This document shows positions 17,905-26,147 of a stretch of 34,852 nucleotides of DNA, piece by piece. The translations under genes and the position numbers were made by a program. The stretch is from Candidatus Firestoneibacteriota bacterium (lineage in GTDB: Bacteria; Oederibacteriota; Muellerivitia; Muellerivitales; Muellerivitaceae), in assembly GCA_013286205.1 (NCBI GenBank), contig JABDGD010000022.1:1-34852 (forward strand), read 5' to 3'. Position 1 is the stretch's first letter. Each line of letters opens with the position of its first letter. The notes below the pieces were generated by a model. The model had not been told where the DNA came from. It was given only the letters and a program-made list of their open reading frames with translations, and ran no database searches.

Positions 17905-18409
17905 GAGAAGCGGGGTGTTTTCTTCTTTCAAAAAGGTCTTTGGAGGAGCGAATCCGGTCTAAAAACAGGATGCCGTCCAGGTGGTCCAGCTCATGTTGTA
18001 TGGCCATCGCCTCAAATCCCAGCGCGGTCATCTCGAAAGGCTCCAGCTTTTCGTTATAGGCGGAAAGTCTAATTTTTTGCGCTCTTTTCACATTAGCCAG
18101 CAGGTCTGGAAAACTTAAGCAGCCTTCCCGGCTGACCTTCCATTCACTGGCCTCCAAAATGACGGGGTTAATCAGTTTTAAGAGTCCGTGGTTTTCGCCG
18201 GCCCGTGGCGACTGTGACACATCCACAATGACGCAGCGCTGGCTATAGCCGATCTGGGGAGCCGCCAAACCCACACAGCCATCATGCTGGTTCATGGTGT
18301 CGTTTAAGTCGGTTAGAACCCGGGTTAAAAGCTCAAGGTTCAATGGAGAGTCGGCGATCTTTTGTTTCAGCGAGGGGTGGGGATAGGTGAGGACCGGCTG
18401 AATGGCCAT
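17900..18409 (-). CDS. def: Peptide deformylase (copy 1)
   Basis: This 169-residue metallohydrolase removes the N-formyl group from nascent proteins. The three family motifs are complete: GLAAPQIG (motif 1), EGCLSFP with the metal-binding Cys (motif 2), and QHELDHLDG with two metal-binding His and the catalytic Glu (motif 3). The length is normal. ATG 18409 lies 3 nt after the ACT-protein stop, so it is probably translated by coupling. A second, more divergent deformylase lies at 21578-22123. Confidence 0.95.
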   Translation of the reverse strand: MAIQPVLTYPHPSLKQKIADSPLNLELLTRVLTDLNDTMNQHDGCVGLAAPQIGYSQRCVIVDVSQSPRAGENHGLLKLINPVILEASEWKVSREGCLSFPDLLANVKRAQKIRLSAYNEKLEPFEMTALGFEAMAIQHELDHLDGILFLDRIRSSKDLFERRKHPASL

Positions 18410-18412
18410 TTT

Positions 18413-18961
18413 TTATAATTCGTCCACTTCGACGGGTTTGAGGGTCATATCCACATGAAGCTCTTCTTTGAGATGTTCCAGGTTCTTTTGAAAACTCAAA
18501 AGGGTGGCTTGATTGGGAATCTCCATCTCCAGAATCAGGGAATAAAGCGAGGCGCCGTTGTTTTCGGTTACGTGGGTGCGAAGGTCCGTGATATTGATCT
18601 TTTGTTCGGTCGCGGTCTGTGCCACGCGGTACACAATGCCGGGATGGTCTAAACCGTAAACCATCAGGGTGTAGGGCAAAACCGACGGGATGCCGAAGTT
18701 TTCCACTTCCTCGGGCTTCAGTTCCCGCATGGTCACGGCCAAATTCCATTTTTGAATAATGGGCTGCAGCAGTCCGTTCAGGGTTTGAAAGGTGACTGAT
18801 TCGGGCAGGGACACCATCATCAACACCGCGAAGTCACCCCGCAATTGAGTCATGCTGGAGTTTTCTAAATTGCATCCGGTTTCATAAAAAACCTTGGTCA
18901 GGGCCGCCACAATGCCGGGCTGGTCCTCGCCGATAGCGGACAGAGAGATAAATTTTTTCAT
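18413..18961 (-). CDS. Tandem ACT-domain protein, GcvR-like
   Basis: This 182-residue protein has two ACT domains (about residues 4-80 and 93-175). Each starts with a DxPGI-type ligand loop: GEDQPGIVAAL and GLDHPGIVYRV. The layout matches the GcvR family, where paired ACT domains sense amino acids and modulate a partner regulator. ATG 18961 is chosen over an upstream in-frame opening at 19054 because GGAG lies just before it and the upstream residues do not look like the family. It heads a probable operon with def and orn. The ligand and partner are unknown, and nothing in the operon concerns glycine metabolism. Confidence 0.85.
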   Translation of the reverse strand: MKKFISLSAIGEDQPGIVAALTKVFYETGCNLENSSMTQLRGDFAVLMMVSLPESVTFQTLNGLLQPIIQKWNLAVTMRELKPEEVENFGIPSVLPYTLMVYGLDHPGIVYRVAQTATEQKINITDLRTHVTENNGASLYSLILEMEIPNQATLLSFQKNLEHLKEELHVDMTLKPVEVDEL

Positions 18962-18991
18962 AGCAGCTCCTTCAAGATAGGCAAAAGATGA

Positions 18992-18997
18992 ATTATA
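18992..18997 (-). promoter_or_regulatory. -10 element for the ACT-def-orn operon
   Basis: A consensus TATAAT on the minus strand sits 30 nt before the ATG at 18961. Only a poor -35 is found 16-18 nt upstream. Position and sequence support a promoter here. Confidence 0.4.
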
Positions 18998-19049
18998 GAG
19001 TACAGCCTGGGGAATAAAGATAAAGGGGTATGGAAGTTTACGTAGAGGA

Positions 19050-19098
19050 AACAAACAGAGGAACCCATCCCTAGCGTTGAGTTAGGAATGGGACCTCT
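19050..19098 (-). terminator. Strong intrinsic terminator of the 594-residue orphan gene
   Basis: On the minus strand AGAGG, CCCAT and TCCTA pair with TAGGG, ATGGG and CCTCT. This gives 15 pairs with one G-U and one small internal loop around a 9-nt loop, followed by GTTTGTTT. It begins 25 nt after the gene stop. Confidence 0.75.
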
Positions 19099-19122
19099 AA
19101 GTCTTGAGGACGGTTTGGGAGA

Positions 19123-20907
19123 TTAACCCCGGCCAAACACGCGGGTAATAGCGAACTCTGCGTTATCCGCGAACATCTTGGAGGTCTGGGGGTCGATCTT
19201 CAGCGAGGCCTTGATCAATTCCTTGGCCTTATCCACGTCGTTCTTGGCGAAAGAAAGAATAGAGTCCTTCGCTTCGCCCGGCTCGGTCTGGGCGATTAGC
19301 TTCAGGATGTTGGCGATGTTCTTTTCCACCTGATCAAAGTGAATGTACTTGAGCATGATGTTGATTTTGCGTTTAGAAATCTTCGGGTTAGGCGTAGTGC
19401 CGTTAGCGATGGCGCTCATGAAGTCCACGTAGTCAGCGACGGTATCCTCACGGCTGGCGGTGTCTTCCATGCTCTGGGTCGAGACCATGCTGAACTTCTT
19501 ATCAGATCCGGTCCATTTAACTTTAGTGTTCTTTTCAACGCGGCCCACATAGTCTCCCATGAAGGTGCCGACTTTCACTTCTCCGCGGTAGTCATAGATG
19601 TTGTCTTTGGTCAAATAAAGGGCGCAAAGCTTCAAAACCTGAACATCCACCGGCGTAAAGCTGGCAAAAGGCCCCCGGCGGGCGGCGTCACCCGACACCA
19701 GCGACATGATGAAGCGGTCATCAAAGAAGTCCACATAGTTTCTCAAGGGTTCAATCATGATGATCGGCACAATGTAATTGCCGTCAAAGTCTTTGGGGAA
19801 GAGGTTGGTGTGAATTTTAAGAATCTTCTCTAAAGAGGCTGCCACATTTTCTTTGGTGCAGAGACGGTCGTTGTAAACTTCGCCTTCGCCAAATTGCTTG
19901 GAAACCAGAACGCGTGAGGCGCTAAAAGGCACCTTTAAGGGATGAGCTTCCGCGGCTCTGACGGATACGCCGTTGGTGCTGTCCACATCGCCTTTAATAG
20001 AAGAGATAACGTCGGACGAGAATAAAGGTCCGCCCACGGTGGCCACGGGGGCCGAGTTATCCATCTTGGCGATTTCATTGTTGGCCTTAATGATGGCGCT
20101 GTTCTTTTCGGCCACGATCTTGGCGTTATCGACCACTTTAGCCAGGTAGCCCTGAATTTCCTCGACCCACTTGGTTAGTCCCGCTCCGGCGTCGCCCACT
20201 TTGCCTTCGAAGGCTTGAAGAATGGCTTTTTCCTGCGGGGAAGCGTTGTCGCCCTTGCTCCAGGAAACCGCGACCTTCTTGAGCATCTCAATGGTCATCT
20301 TGGCGTTCTTCACAGAATTTTCGTTAAAGGCGCCGAGCGCTTTGGGGAAGAACATATCAATTTGAGTTACGGCAGATCCAATTTCAGCTCTGGATTGATC
20401 CAGCTTGCGTTTCAGTTCTTCGCGCATACGCTTCTGGTCTTGGGGTGAGTTACGTAAAGCCTTCTTGCGGTCATCGCCTAGGGACATGGCTAAAAGCTCG
20501 CTTTTGGCGATGGCCACAAACTTATCAGTCACCGAAAAGATGGGGTACTTGCAGGGAGTAGTCATCTCTGAAAATGATTTTAGTAACATCTCATAAAAAG
20601 CGGTTGGTAATAGTTGAATCTCTTTTGGGGCAGGCTGCATTTGCACGGTTACTTTATCGCCCATGGCGCCGGTGCAGAGGAACACGATCTGTTGATTGTT
20701 GAGTTCGTTGAGTTTGTTAGAGATTAAAAAGTCGACCAGCGCGTTGTAACCCAGGCGCAATTTGTCAGCCCTGTATTTTTCGGCGGTCATCGCGGTGTCA
20801 GCGTCATTGGCGAAAAGGACAATGCTGTCCTCGACCTGTTTGGTGGTTTCTTCGTCGACTCCCGCCATCAATTGATCGAATTGGATTCCGCTGACTGTGG
20901 TGGACAT
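19123..20907 (-). CDS. Unrecognised 594-residue cytoplasmic protein
   Basis: I do not recognise this family. The protein has no signal peptide, membrane segment or known catalytic motif. Residues about 1-140 mix alpha and beta. Residues about 140-290 are charged and helical (KRMREELKRKLDQSRAEIG and following), probably coiled coil. A beta-rich part (about 300-480) includes VPIIMIEPLRNYVDFFDDRFIM and GEVKVGTFMGDYVGRV. A helical C-terminus has KSILSF-like segments ending in VFGRG. ATG 20907 is preferred over an in-frame TTG at 20940 because GGAGG stands 10 nt upstream. It has its own extended -10 promoter and a strong terminator, so it is monocistronic and probably well expressed. Composition matches its neighbours, arguing for a resident gene. 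A structural or assembly-forming protein is one guess, with no homology to support it. Confidence 0.85.
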   Translation of the reverse strand: MSTTVSGIQFDQLMAGVDEETTKQVEDSIVLFANDADTAMTAEKYRADKLRLGYNALVDFLISNKLNELNNQQIVFLCTGAMGDKVTVQMQPAPKEIQLLPTAFYEMLLKSFSEMTTPCKYPIFSVTDKFVAIAKSELLAMSLGDDRKKALRNSPQDQKRMREELKRKLDQSRAEIGSAVTQIDMFFPKALGAFNENSVKNAKMTIEMLKKVAVSWSKGDNASPQEKAILQAFEGKVGDAGAGLTKWVEEIQGYLAKVVDNAKIVAEKNSAIIKANNEIAKMDNSAPVATVGGPLFSSDVISSIKGDVDSTNGVSVRAAEAHPLKVPFSASRVLVSKQFGEGEVYNDRLCTKENVAASLEKILKIHTNLFPKDFDGNYIVPIIMIEPLRNYVDFFDDRFIMSLVSGDAARRGPFASFTPVDVQVLKLCALYLTKDNIYDYRGEVKVGTFMGDYVGRVEKNTKVKWTGSDKKFSMVSTQSMEDTASREDTVADYVDFMSAIANGTTPNPKISKRKINIMLKYIHFDQVEKNIANILKLIAQTEPGEAKDSILSFAKNDVDKAKELIKASLKIDPQTSKMFADNAEFAITRVFGRG

Positions 20908-20946
20908 AAGGGGTGATCCTCCAAAAGGGTTGCGCAACAAGGTCGG

Positions 20947-20955
20947 ATTATAACA
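20947..20955 (-). promoter_or_regulatory. Extended -10 promoter of the 594-residue orphan gene
   Basis: On the minus strand the sequence is TGTTATAAT, a perfect TGnTATAAT extended -10. The -35 region is poor (AAGACA at 15 nt), as is usual for extended -10 promoters. It implies a leader of about 33 nt containing GGAGG. Confidence 0.6.
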
Positions 20956-20991
20956 GTTTTTGATATTTGTCTTTATTAAAAGGAAAGCGTC

Positions 20992-21456
20992 TTAAGCGAG
21001 TTTGCTGGGTTCTAACAGCCAGGCCCAACGCCAGTTCGGGCCCTGTTCAAAAGCTGCCACCCCGGCGGTGGGGAATATGAACTGAGGAAGATGGTCCGAA
21101 CCGCTGACTAATAAAGATGACAATTCTTCCAGATTGGGTTCGTGGCTGACGATCATGAGGTTTTCTATCCCGCTCTCTAAAATTTCGGGATAAACCACAT
21201 CGATATCGGCGTCGATCGAAAGGTATTTGTTTTCAATTAGGTTCCCGGGGGTAATGCCCAACGCCTTCGCGTAAATCTCGGCGGTTTGGACCGCCCGGGT
21301 TTTGGGGCTGTACCAGATCTGCTGGATGTTCAGTTTTCGGCGCAGTAGTTCTTTGGCGACCCTGAGGACTTCCTCCCGGCCTTCCTGGGTTAGATGCATG
21401 GATTTACCCGCTTCCAACGTGGCCGCCTGCCCATGACGGGCTAAAAACAGGTTCAT
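20992..21456 (-). CDS. sixA: Phosphohistidine phosphatase SixA-like (histidine phosphatase superfamily)
   Basis: This 154-residue compact histidine phosphatase has the catalytic RHG at 7-9 (H8 is phosphorylated), the second Arg in SPKTRAVQTAEI, and the second catalytic His in MIVSHEPNLEEL. The length fits SixA rather than phosphoglycerate mutase. SixA removes phosphate from His in phosphotransfer domains or PTS proteins; a link with the large kinase in this window is conceivable but unproven. AAGGAG stands 5 nt before ATG 21456. A long inverted repeat (21473-21572) ends 17 nt upstream of the start. Confidence 0.88.
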   Translation of the reverse strand: MNLFLARHGQAATLEAGKSMHLTQEGREEVLRVAKELLRRKLNIQQIWYSPKTRAVQTAEIYAKALGITPGNLIENKYLSIDADIDVVYPEILESGIENLMIVSHEPNLEELSSLLVSGSDHLPQFIFPTAGVAAFEQGPNWRWAWLLEPSKLA

Positions 21457-21472
21457 AAAACTCCTTAAACCG

Positions 21473-21572
21473 ATTTAACCACAGAGTTCACCGAGTGCAC
21501 GGAGTTTTAAAAATAATCTTTGCTGTAGTTGTGATGTTCACTCTGAGAACTCTGTGTACTCCGTGGTTAAAT
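21473..21572. repeat. Intergenic inverted repeat, copy 1 (CACNGAGTN units)
   Basis: The ends ATTTAACCAC and GTGGTTAAAT are near-perfect inverted. The left arm is three 9-bp units (CACAGAGTT, CACCGAGTG, CACGGAGTT). The right arm read in reverse is CACGGAGTA, CACAGAGTT and a decayed third unit. The centre is about 35 nt. It lies between def copy 2 and sixA and would be in the sixA leader on the minus strand. Confidence 0.85.
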
Positions 21573-21577
21573 TGCCC

Positions 21578-22123
21578 TTATTTTCTGTCTTTAATTTTAG
21601 TTTTGAAGTGGTGGTTAAACTCATCCAGATGCGACCAGCTTCTTAAATCCGGCATTTGGTCCACATAAACAAGCCCATTCAAATGATCCACTTCATGTTG
21701 AATGATGCGGGCTTCAAATCCTTTAACGGTCTTGCGGACTTTTTTCCCCTCGGGTGTGATGGCCTCAAAGGTTACCCACTTTGAGCGGGGAACAATGCCG
21801 CGGTAGCCGGGTATGCTCAAACAGCCTTCCCAGCCCTTTTCCTTCTGCTTCGAGTATTTCACAATGCGGGCGTTCAGGTAAGTCTGAAGTTCCACCGAAT
21901 TCACTTTGGGATAGCGCTTATTGGTGTCGCATTCCATTACCAGCGCCCTTTGGTTGACGCCCACCTGATTGGCCGCCAGACCCACGCCGTTGGCCCGATA
22001 CATGGTTTTTACCATGTCCTTGAGGAACTTTTGAAAGCTTTTGCTCTTACGCTTAGCGGTTGTTACGTTTTTTATTTTTTGCCGCAGAATCGGGTTGCCG
22101 ACGGAAACGATTTTCTGTTTCAT
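21578..22123 (-). CDS. def: Peptide deformylase (copy 2)
   Basis: This 181-residue second deformylase is well diverged from the first. Its motifs are GVGLAANQVG, EGCLSIPG with the metal Cys, and QHEVDHLNG with the metal His pair and catalytic Glu, so it should be active. It carries a basic N-terminal region and a basic C-terminal tail (KTKIKDRK) absent from copy 1. ATG 22123 follows a weak AAGAAAG. It precedes sixA on the same strand with a long inverted repeat between them. Two deformylases are common in bacteria; one may be conditional or inhibitor-tolerant. Confidence 0.95.
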   Translation of the reverse strand: MKQKIVSVGNPILRQKIKNVTTAKRKSKSFQKFLKDMVKTMYRANGVGLAANQVGVNQRALVMECDTNKRYPKVNSVELQTYLNARIVKYSKQKEKGWEGCLSIPGYRGIVPRSKWVTFEAITPEGKKVRKTVKGFEARIIQHEVDHLNGLVYVDQMPDLRSWSHLDEFNHHFKTKIKDRK

Positions 22124-22225
22124 GATGAAAGGGCTTTCTTGGGGTTTATTTGAACGTCACAATTCAGTTAAACGATTGTTTTATCGGTGTGAAAACGAAT
22201 AAACTATTCGCCTTCCTCCGCTCAT

Positions 22226-22270
22226 CTACCTCCGCCAAGGCTTCGGTAGGCAGGCAGCTTCGGCAGGTAG
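22226..22270. repeat. GC-rich hairpin repeat upstream of the beta-glucosidase
   Basis: CTACCTCCGCCAAGGCTTCG at the left and CTTCGGCAGGTAG at the right form an imperfect inverted repeat, with further GGTAGGCAGG inside. It resembles the short CTACC/GGTAG hairpin repeats scattered in many environmental genomes. It is non-coding and lies 26 nt before the GH1 start. It appears once in this window. Confidence 0.5.
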
Positions 22271-22295
22271 ACCACTTCACCGAAAGGTCTTCGCA

Positions 22296-23702
22296 ATGTC
22301 TGACCATTTTATTTCATTCCCCGAAAACTTTATATGGGGCGCCGCTACCAGCTCTTTTCAAATTGAGGGTTCACCTCTCGCCGACGGCGCGGGTAAAAGC
22401 AACTGGTACAACTGGACCAAAACCCCGGGCCGTATCGAAAACGGTCAAGACGCTGACATCGCTATCGATCACTATCACCAATATAAATCCGACGTGGCTT
22501 TAATGAAAGAAATGGGTTTGAAAAGTTACCGCTTTTCCATTTCCTGGCCCCGCATCATTCCCGAAAGAGGGAAGGTCAACGAAAAGGGTTTGGATTTTTA
22601 CCGCAATTTGATTAAAGAACTCAAACAGGCGGGCATCACGCCCAACGCCACCCTGTTCCATTGGGAAGTCCCGGCCTGGGCCGAGGGCGAATGGGAAAAC
22701 CGTGAGACCGCCATGGCCTTTAAAGAATATGCCGAGGTGGTTTTCAAAGCCCTGGGCAAAGACGTTCCTATCTTCGCTACCATGAACGAGCCGAACATCA
22801 CCGCCGAGATCGGATATTTGCAAAAGTTTTTTCCGCCAGGCAAGGAAGACCGAAAAAGTTATGCCAAGGCCGCTCATCATATGAACCTGGCTCATGGCTT
22901 AGCTGTTCAGGTTTACCGCTCACTCAACTTGGGCGGGCAAATTGGCTGGGTGGTTGCTCTTTGCGAATGGAAGACCCGCGACAACAATCCAGCGGCTGTT
23001 CCTTACGCTAAAAATATGCAAGCTCTTCACAATGGTGTTTTTCTCGATCCGCTAGTAGGTAAAGGTTATCCTCAGTTTTTCTATGACTTCACCGGTACCA
23101 AAGCCTCGGACTATGAGAAGGATTTTAAAGACATCGCGCAGCCCATCGATTTTCTAGGTATTAATCATTACAACCCCAACTATGCGGGTCACGCGCCGGG
23201 GTCCAACATTTTTGATAACGATTGGGGCCCGACCGATGGCATTCCGATCAACGATCTGGGTTGGCCGGTCGATCCGGAATCCTTCTATAACATTCTGGTC
23301 TCGCTCTGGAAAGATTACGGTTTCAAGCAGATGTTTGTCACTGAAAACGGATACCCGACCCGTGAATCCAAACACACCACCGAAGAACTCATCGCGGATG
23401 ATGTGAGGGTTCACTATTACGGAACTTATTTGGAACAGGCCCACAAGGCTATTCAGGCGGGTGTGCCCCTGAAAGGTTATTACGCCTGGTCGCTCTTCGA
23501 CAACTTTGAGTGGTGCTTTGGCTACGATCCGCGCTTCGGCATTATTCACGTGGACTTTAAAACCCAGAAGCGTACTTTTAAGAACAGCGCCAAGTGGTAT
23601 CAAAAGACCATCGCGGAAAAAGGATTTAATCCGGCGCTTTTGCCGAAAAATCCGAACTATCCCATTTATCACCATCAGGGCGTGAAGGCCAAAACCTTTT
23701 AA
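22296..23702 (+). CDS. bglA: Beta-glucosidase, glycoside hydrolase family 1
   Basis: This 468-residue retaining beta-glycosidase is cytoplasmic, with no signal peptide. Markers are the N-terminal FIWGAATSSFQIEG, the acid/base E165 in TMNEP, the nucleophile E350 in VTENG, and the C-terminal AWSLFDNFEWCFGY, all standard GH1. The length is normal. It would hydrolyse beta-linked disaccharides or aryl glucosides; exact specificity (glucose, galactose, 6-phospho) is open, and no PTS or transporter gene is adjacent. AAAGG stands 8 nt before ATG 22296. It is divergent from def copy 2. An inverted repeat (23715-23817) follows its stop. Confidence 0.96.
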   Translation: MSDHFISFPENFIWGAATSSFQIEGSPLADGAGKSNWYNWTKTPGRIENGQDADIAIDHYHQYKSDVALMKEMGLKSYRFSISWPRIIPERGKVNEKGLDFYRNLIKELKQAGITPNATLFHWEVPAWAEGEWENRETAMAFKEYAEVVFKALGKDVPIFATMNEPNITAEIGYLQKFFPPGKEDRKSYAKAAHHMNLAHGLAVQVYRSLNLGGQIGWVVALCEWKTRDNNPAAVPYAKNMQALHNGVFLDPLVGKGYPQFFYDFTGTKASDYEKDFKDIAQPIDFLGINHYNPNYAGHAPGSNIFDNDWGPTDGIPINDLGWPVDPESFYNILVSLWKDYGFKQMFVTENGYPTRESKHTTEELIADDVRVHYYGTYLEQAHKAIQAGVPLKGYYAWSLFDNFEWCFGYDPRFGIIHVDFKTQKRTFKNSAKWYQKTIAEKGFNPALLPKNPNYPIYHHQGVKAKTF

Positions 23703-23714
23703 CACAAAGTCTGT

Positions 23715-23817
23715 TGAACCACAGAGTTCACGGAGTTCCCAGAGTGAGAAAAATTTTGGATTAAACCCTAAAGATGATTAAGGGTTACTCCGTGAACTCG
23801 GTGTACTCCGTGGTTAA
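23715..23817. repeat. Intergenic inverted repeat, copy 2 (CACNGAGTN units)
   Basis: The left arm is AACC then CACAGAGTT, CACGGAGTT, CCCAGAGTG. The right arm in reverse is TTAACC then CACGGAGTA, CACCGAGTT, CACGGAGTA. In the centre AACCCT and AGGGTT form a second inner stem. It fills most of the gap between the beta-glucosidase and the first GT-C gene. Confidence 0.85.
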
Positions 23818-23822
23818 AAGTC

Positions 23823-23851
23823 TTATCTTCCGTTTCGGTGTGAGCTAAACT
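23823..23851 (+). promoter_or_regulatory. Leaderless-type promoter of the first GT-C gene
   Basis: TTATCT (23823-23828), a 17-nt spacer and TAAACT (23846-23851) stand exactly 6 nt before ATG 23858. Transcription would start at or next to the ATG. No Shine-Dalgarno is present. The GCTAAACTA box recurs before two further genes. Confidence 0.6.
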
Positions 23852-23857
23852 AAAAGC

Positions 23858-25519
23858 ATGACCTCCACGAAAGCTTCGTCCTCTCAGTGTAAAGCCCCCC
23901 TGTACTGGTTTGTTCTGTTCGCTATTTTGTTCTCACTTCAAATTCTGCCCCGTCTCTCCCAGGATTCTCCCGCGGGCGATGAAATGGTCGACATCGTCGA
24001 CGGTTTTTATTACTGGCAGGGCGATGTGATTTCCTCAGCTGAACATCCGCCTCTGGCGAAAGCCTTGCAGGCTTTACCGTCGCGCTTCATGGGGCTTGAA
24101 TCCAAATCGGGAATGAACTTTTCGGGTTATACCATGCGGGACGGGTATTTTATGAACGTCCTCAACCGGGCGCGTTTCGAGTCGATTTTACAAAGCGCTC
24201 GGGTGATCACTTACTTATTTGGGCTGGCCCTGGGTTTTGCTCTCTTCGCCTGGGCCCGGCGGGAATCCCTCTTCTTTATTCTGACCGTTTTGACCCTTTG
24301 GGCTTTTGAGCCCGTACTGCTGGCTTTCTCGGGATTCGCCTTAGCGGAGATACCGCTGACTCTCTTTTTCTTCCTGGCGGTCATTCAATTTCAAAAGTTA
24401 ACTCAAAAACCTTCCGTGGGTCAGGCGTTACTCGCGGGTCTTTTATTGGGTATGGCGGTCACCGCTAAACTAACTGGTCTTCTTTTACTGCCAACCTTTG
24501 CCTTGCTGGAAATCATCGCGGGTTTGAAAACTCGGTTCGATTTAAAGGCCATCGTTCTTCGATGGGCCTGGGGTTTGACCGGGGCTTTTCTATGGGTGTG
24601 CCTCTTATATATGCCTGGCACCTTAGCCATCGTGGGGCATCCTTCGCCGATCAGCTTGTTCGCCAACGCGCTTCATGCCATTTCGAACTCCTTTGGTTTC
24701 GCTTATTACTTCAAGGGTGAGCTGAGCACTCAAACTCACTGGGATTATTTCCCGACAGCCTTTCTCTTAAAGTCGCCGCTGACGTTCCTTTTCTTGTTAG
24801 TGATGGGCGGGATATTGGGTTTTTGGGGCAAGGTCAAACTGCCGGCCTGGCAATGGGTGCCGTTGTTGGTTTTTTTCGCGGTCTTTTCGTTCAACCACGA
24901 CATGGGCCTGCGTATGATCATGCCGGTCTATCCTTTTTGCTTTCTCATGGCGGGCCGGGCGGGGGATTGGATGGCCGCGCAAAGTACCGCTAAGAACCAT
25001 GTTTTTCTTTTGCTCTGGGGAGGTCTTCTGATCTTTCAGGGGCTCAGCGTGGTTTGCTGTTATCCCGAACAGGTCAGTTATTTCAACGAACTCACCTCCA
25101 GTGACCGGCGCGTTTATTGGCTAGGCGGACCTAACCTGGATATGGGCCAGGATACGAAACGATTGGCGAAAGTCGCCAAGGCCCGTGGTTGGGATCACAT
25201 CAAACTGGCCTACGCGGGTTCGGCCAATCCTAAAATTTACGGGATGAACTGGAACTACTGGACACGCAAAGACTTGCAGGCGCCGCAGACCGGCTGGGTC
25301 TATGTGATCAACGACGACTTTATTCAAACCGCGCCATCCAACTTCGCCGACGCGGGCGCCATCGACAACAGTTGGATCATGCGGCTCAAACCCACGGGCC
25401 ATGTGGGGGACACCTGGTATTATTTTGAAATGCCGGGCAAGGTTCAGCCCGATTCGTCGCCAAAGATTCAATCGACCAGCGTTTTTATTGACGATATCTA
25501 CACCTCGAAAATCAAATAA
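23858..25519 (+). CDS. GT-C membrane glycosyltransferase (PMT/ArnT-like)
   Basis: This 553-residue inner-membrane protein has about ten transmembrane segments over residues 15-400 and a soluble C-terminal part. The first periplasmic loop has the acidic DE pair (AGDEMVDIVDGFYY) and SSAEHPPLAKAL, typical of lipid-phosphate-sugar glycosyltransferases of the PMT/ArnT superfamily. The C-terminal region shares P..VSYFNEL with the second GT-C gene 3' of it, so the two are paralogous in part. The start ATG 23858 has no Shine-Dalgarno but lies 6 nt after a -10-like TAAACT. The sugar and acceptor (lipid A, protein, polymer) are unknown. Confidence 0.83.
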   Translation: MTSTKASSSQCKAPLYWFVLFAILFSLQILPRLSQDSPAGDEMVDIVDGFYYWQGDVISSAEHPPLAKALQALPSRFMGLESKSGMNFSGYTMRDGYFMNVLNRARFESILQSARVITYLFGLALGFALFAWARRESLFFILTVLTLWAFEPVLLAFSGFALAEIPLTLFFFLAVIQFQKLTQKPSVGQALLAGLLLGMAVTAKLTGLLLLPTFALLEIIAGLKTRFDLKAIVLRWAWGLTGAFLWVCLLYMPGTLAIVGHPSPISLFANALHAISNSFGFAYYFKGELSTQTHWDYFPTAFLLKSPLTFLFLLVMGGILGFWGKVKLPAWQWVPLLVFFAVFSFNHDMGLRMIMPVYPFCFLMAGRAGDWMAAQSTAKNHVFLLLWGGLLIFQGLSVVCCYPEQVSYFNELTSSDRRVYWLGGPNLDMGQDTKRLAKVAKARGWDHIKLAYAGSANPKIYGMNWNYWTRKDLQAPQTGWVYVINDDFIQTAPSNFADAGAIDNSWIMRLKPTGHVGDTWYYFEMPGKVQPDSSPKIQSTSVFIDDIYTSKIK

Positions 25520-25568
25520 TTTTCACCATTCAAAAAATCTTTCAATCCAGATGATGGCTGGGCCGGAC

Positions 25569-25598
25569 TAGACCCTCACGAAGAGCCTCTGCTAAACT
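25569..25598 (+). promoter_or_regulatory. Leaderless-type promoter of the VOC gene
   Basis: TAAACT (25593-25598) lies exactly 6 nt before ATG 25605. A -35-like TAGACC (25569-25574) lies 18 nt upstream. The equal spacing to the two GT-C genes picks ATG 25605 over the ATG at 25599. Confidence 0.5.
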
Positions 25599-25604
25599 AT
25601 GAAT

Positions 25605-26045
25605 ATGACCATTAAAAGATTGGACCACATCAGCGTCGTCGTTGACGACCTTCCGGCCGCTATCTCCTTTTTTACCGTGCTCGGCATGACGATTGAAGGC
25701 CAGATGCCGGTCGAAGGCCCGTGGGTAGACAGCGTCAACGGGATTAAAAATGTCCAGGTGGACATCGTGATGATGAAGACCCCCGATGGACATGGACAGC
25801 TTGAACTGACGAAGTTTCGCCATCCTCAACTGGTCAAGATGGAGCCGGCGGTCGCGCCGCCGAACGCGCTGGGCCTCCGGAGCGTCATGTTTACGGTTGA
25901 TAGCGTCGACGACACAGTGGCCCGCCTTCGCGCCAACGGCGCCGAACTCATCGGCGAGGTGGCCCAGTACAAGAACCTGTACCGACTCTGCTACATGCGG
26001 GGCCCTGCGGGTATCATCGTCGCGCTGGCCGAAGAACTCTTCTAA
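25605..26045 (+). CDS. VOC (glyoxalase/bleomycin-resistance fold) family protein
   Basis: This 146-residue protein has two beta-alpha-beta-beta-beta modules. The first starts LDHISVVVDDL with a metal-type His, and a Glu lies in HGQLELTKF. The second module is SVMFTVDSVDDTVARLRANG, ending IVALAEEL with a possible Glu ligand. The substrate cannot be told; the fold serves glyoxalases, dioxygenases, epimerases and resistance proteins. The metal ligands look retained, so an enzyme is likely. The start ATG 25605 is chosen over ATG 25599 from the TAAACT spacing. It stands between two GT-C glycosyltransferase genes with its own promoter-like box, so a shared role is not implied. Confidence 0.85.
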   Translation: MTIKRLDHISVVVDDLPAAISFFTVLGMTIEGQMPVEGPWVDSVNGIKNVQVDIVMMKTPDGHGQLELTKFRHPQLVKMEPAVAPPNALGLRSVMFTVDSVDDTVARLRANGAELIGEVAQYKNLYRLCYMRGPAGIIVALAEELF

Positions 26046-26113
26046 AGCTTTCTTCACTCAATTCGCCGTGGTTTTACAGGGCGGGCTGAGTGCCGTGAGG
26101 TTGATAAGGGATT

Positions 26114-26141
26114 TTGTCTTATCCTGGTTGTGGGCTAAACT
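26114..26141 (+). promoter_or_regulatory. Leaderless-type promoter of the second GT-C gene
   Basis: TTGTCT (26114-26119), a 16-nt spacer and TAAACT (26136-26141) lie exactly 6 nt before ATG 26148, with no Shine-Dalgarno in between. Confidence 0.6.
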
Positions 26142-26147
26142 ATCCGC

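Noticed and set aside
20992..21456. sixA as a proven partner of the large histidine kinase
   Set aside because: SixA acts on phosphotransfer domains or PTS proteins. The kinase has no Hpt domain, and the genes lie about 4 kb apart in different transcripts.
25542..26057. A 171-codon minus-strand frame over the VOC gene
   Set aside because: It is antisense to a clear VOC protein; the composition is that of a shadow frame.
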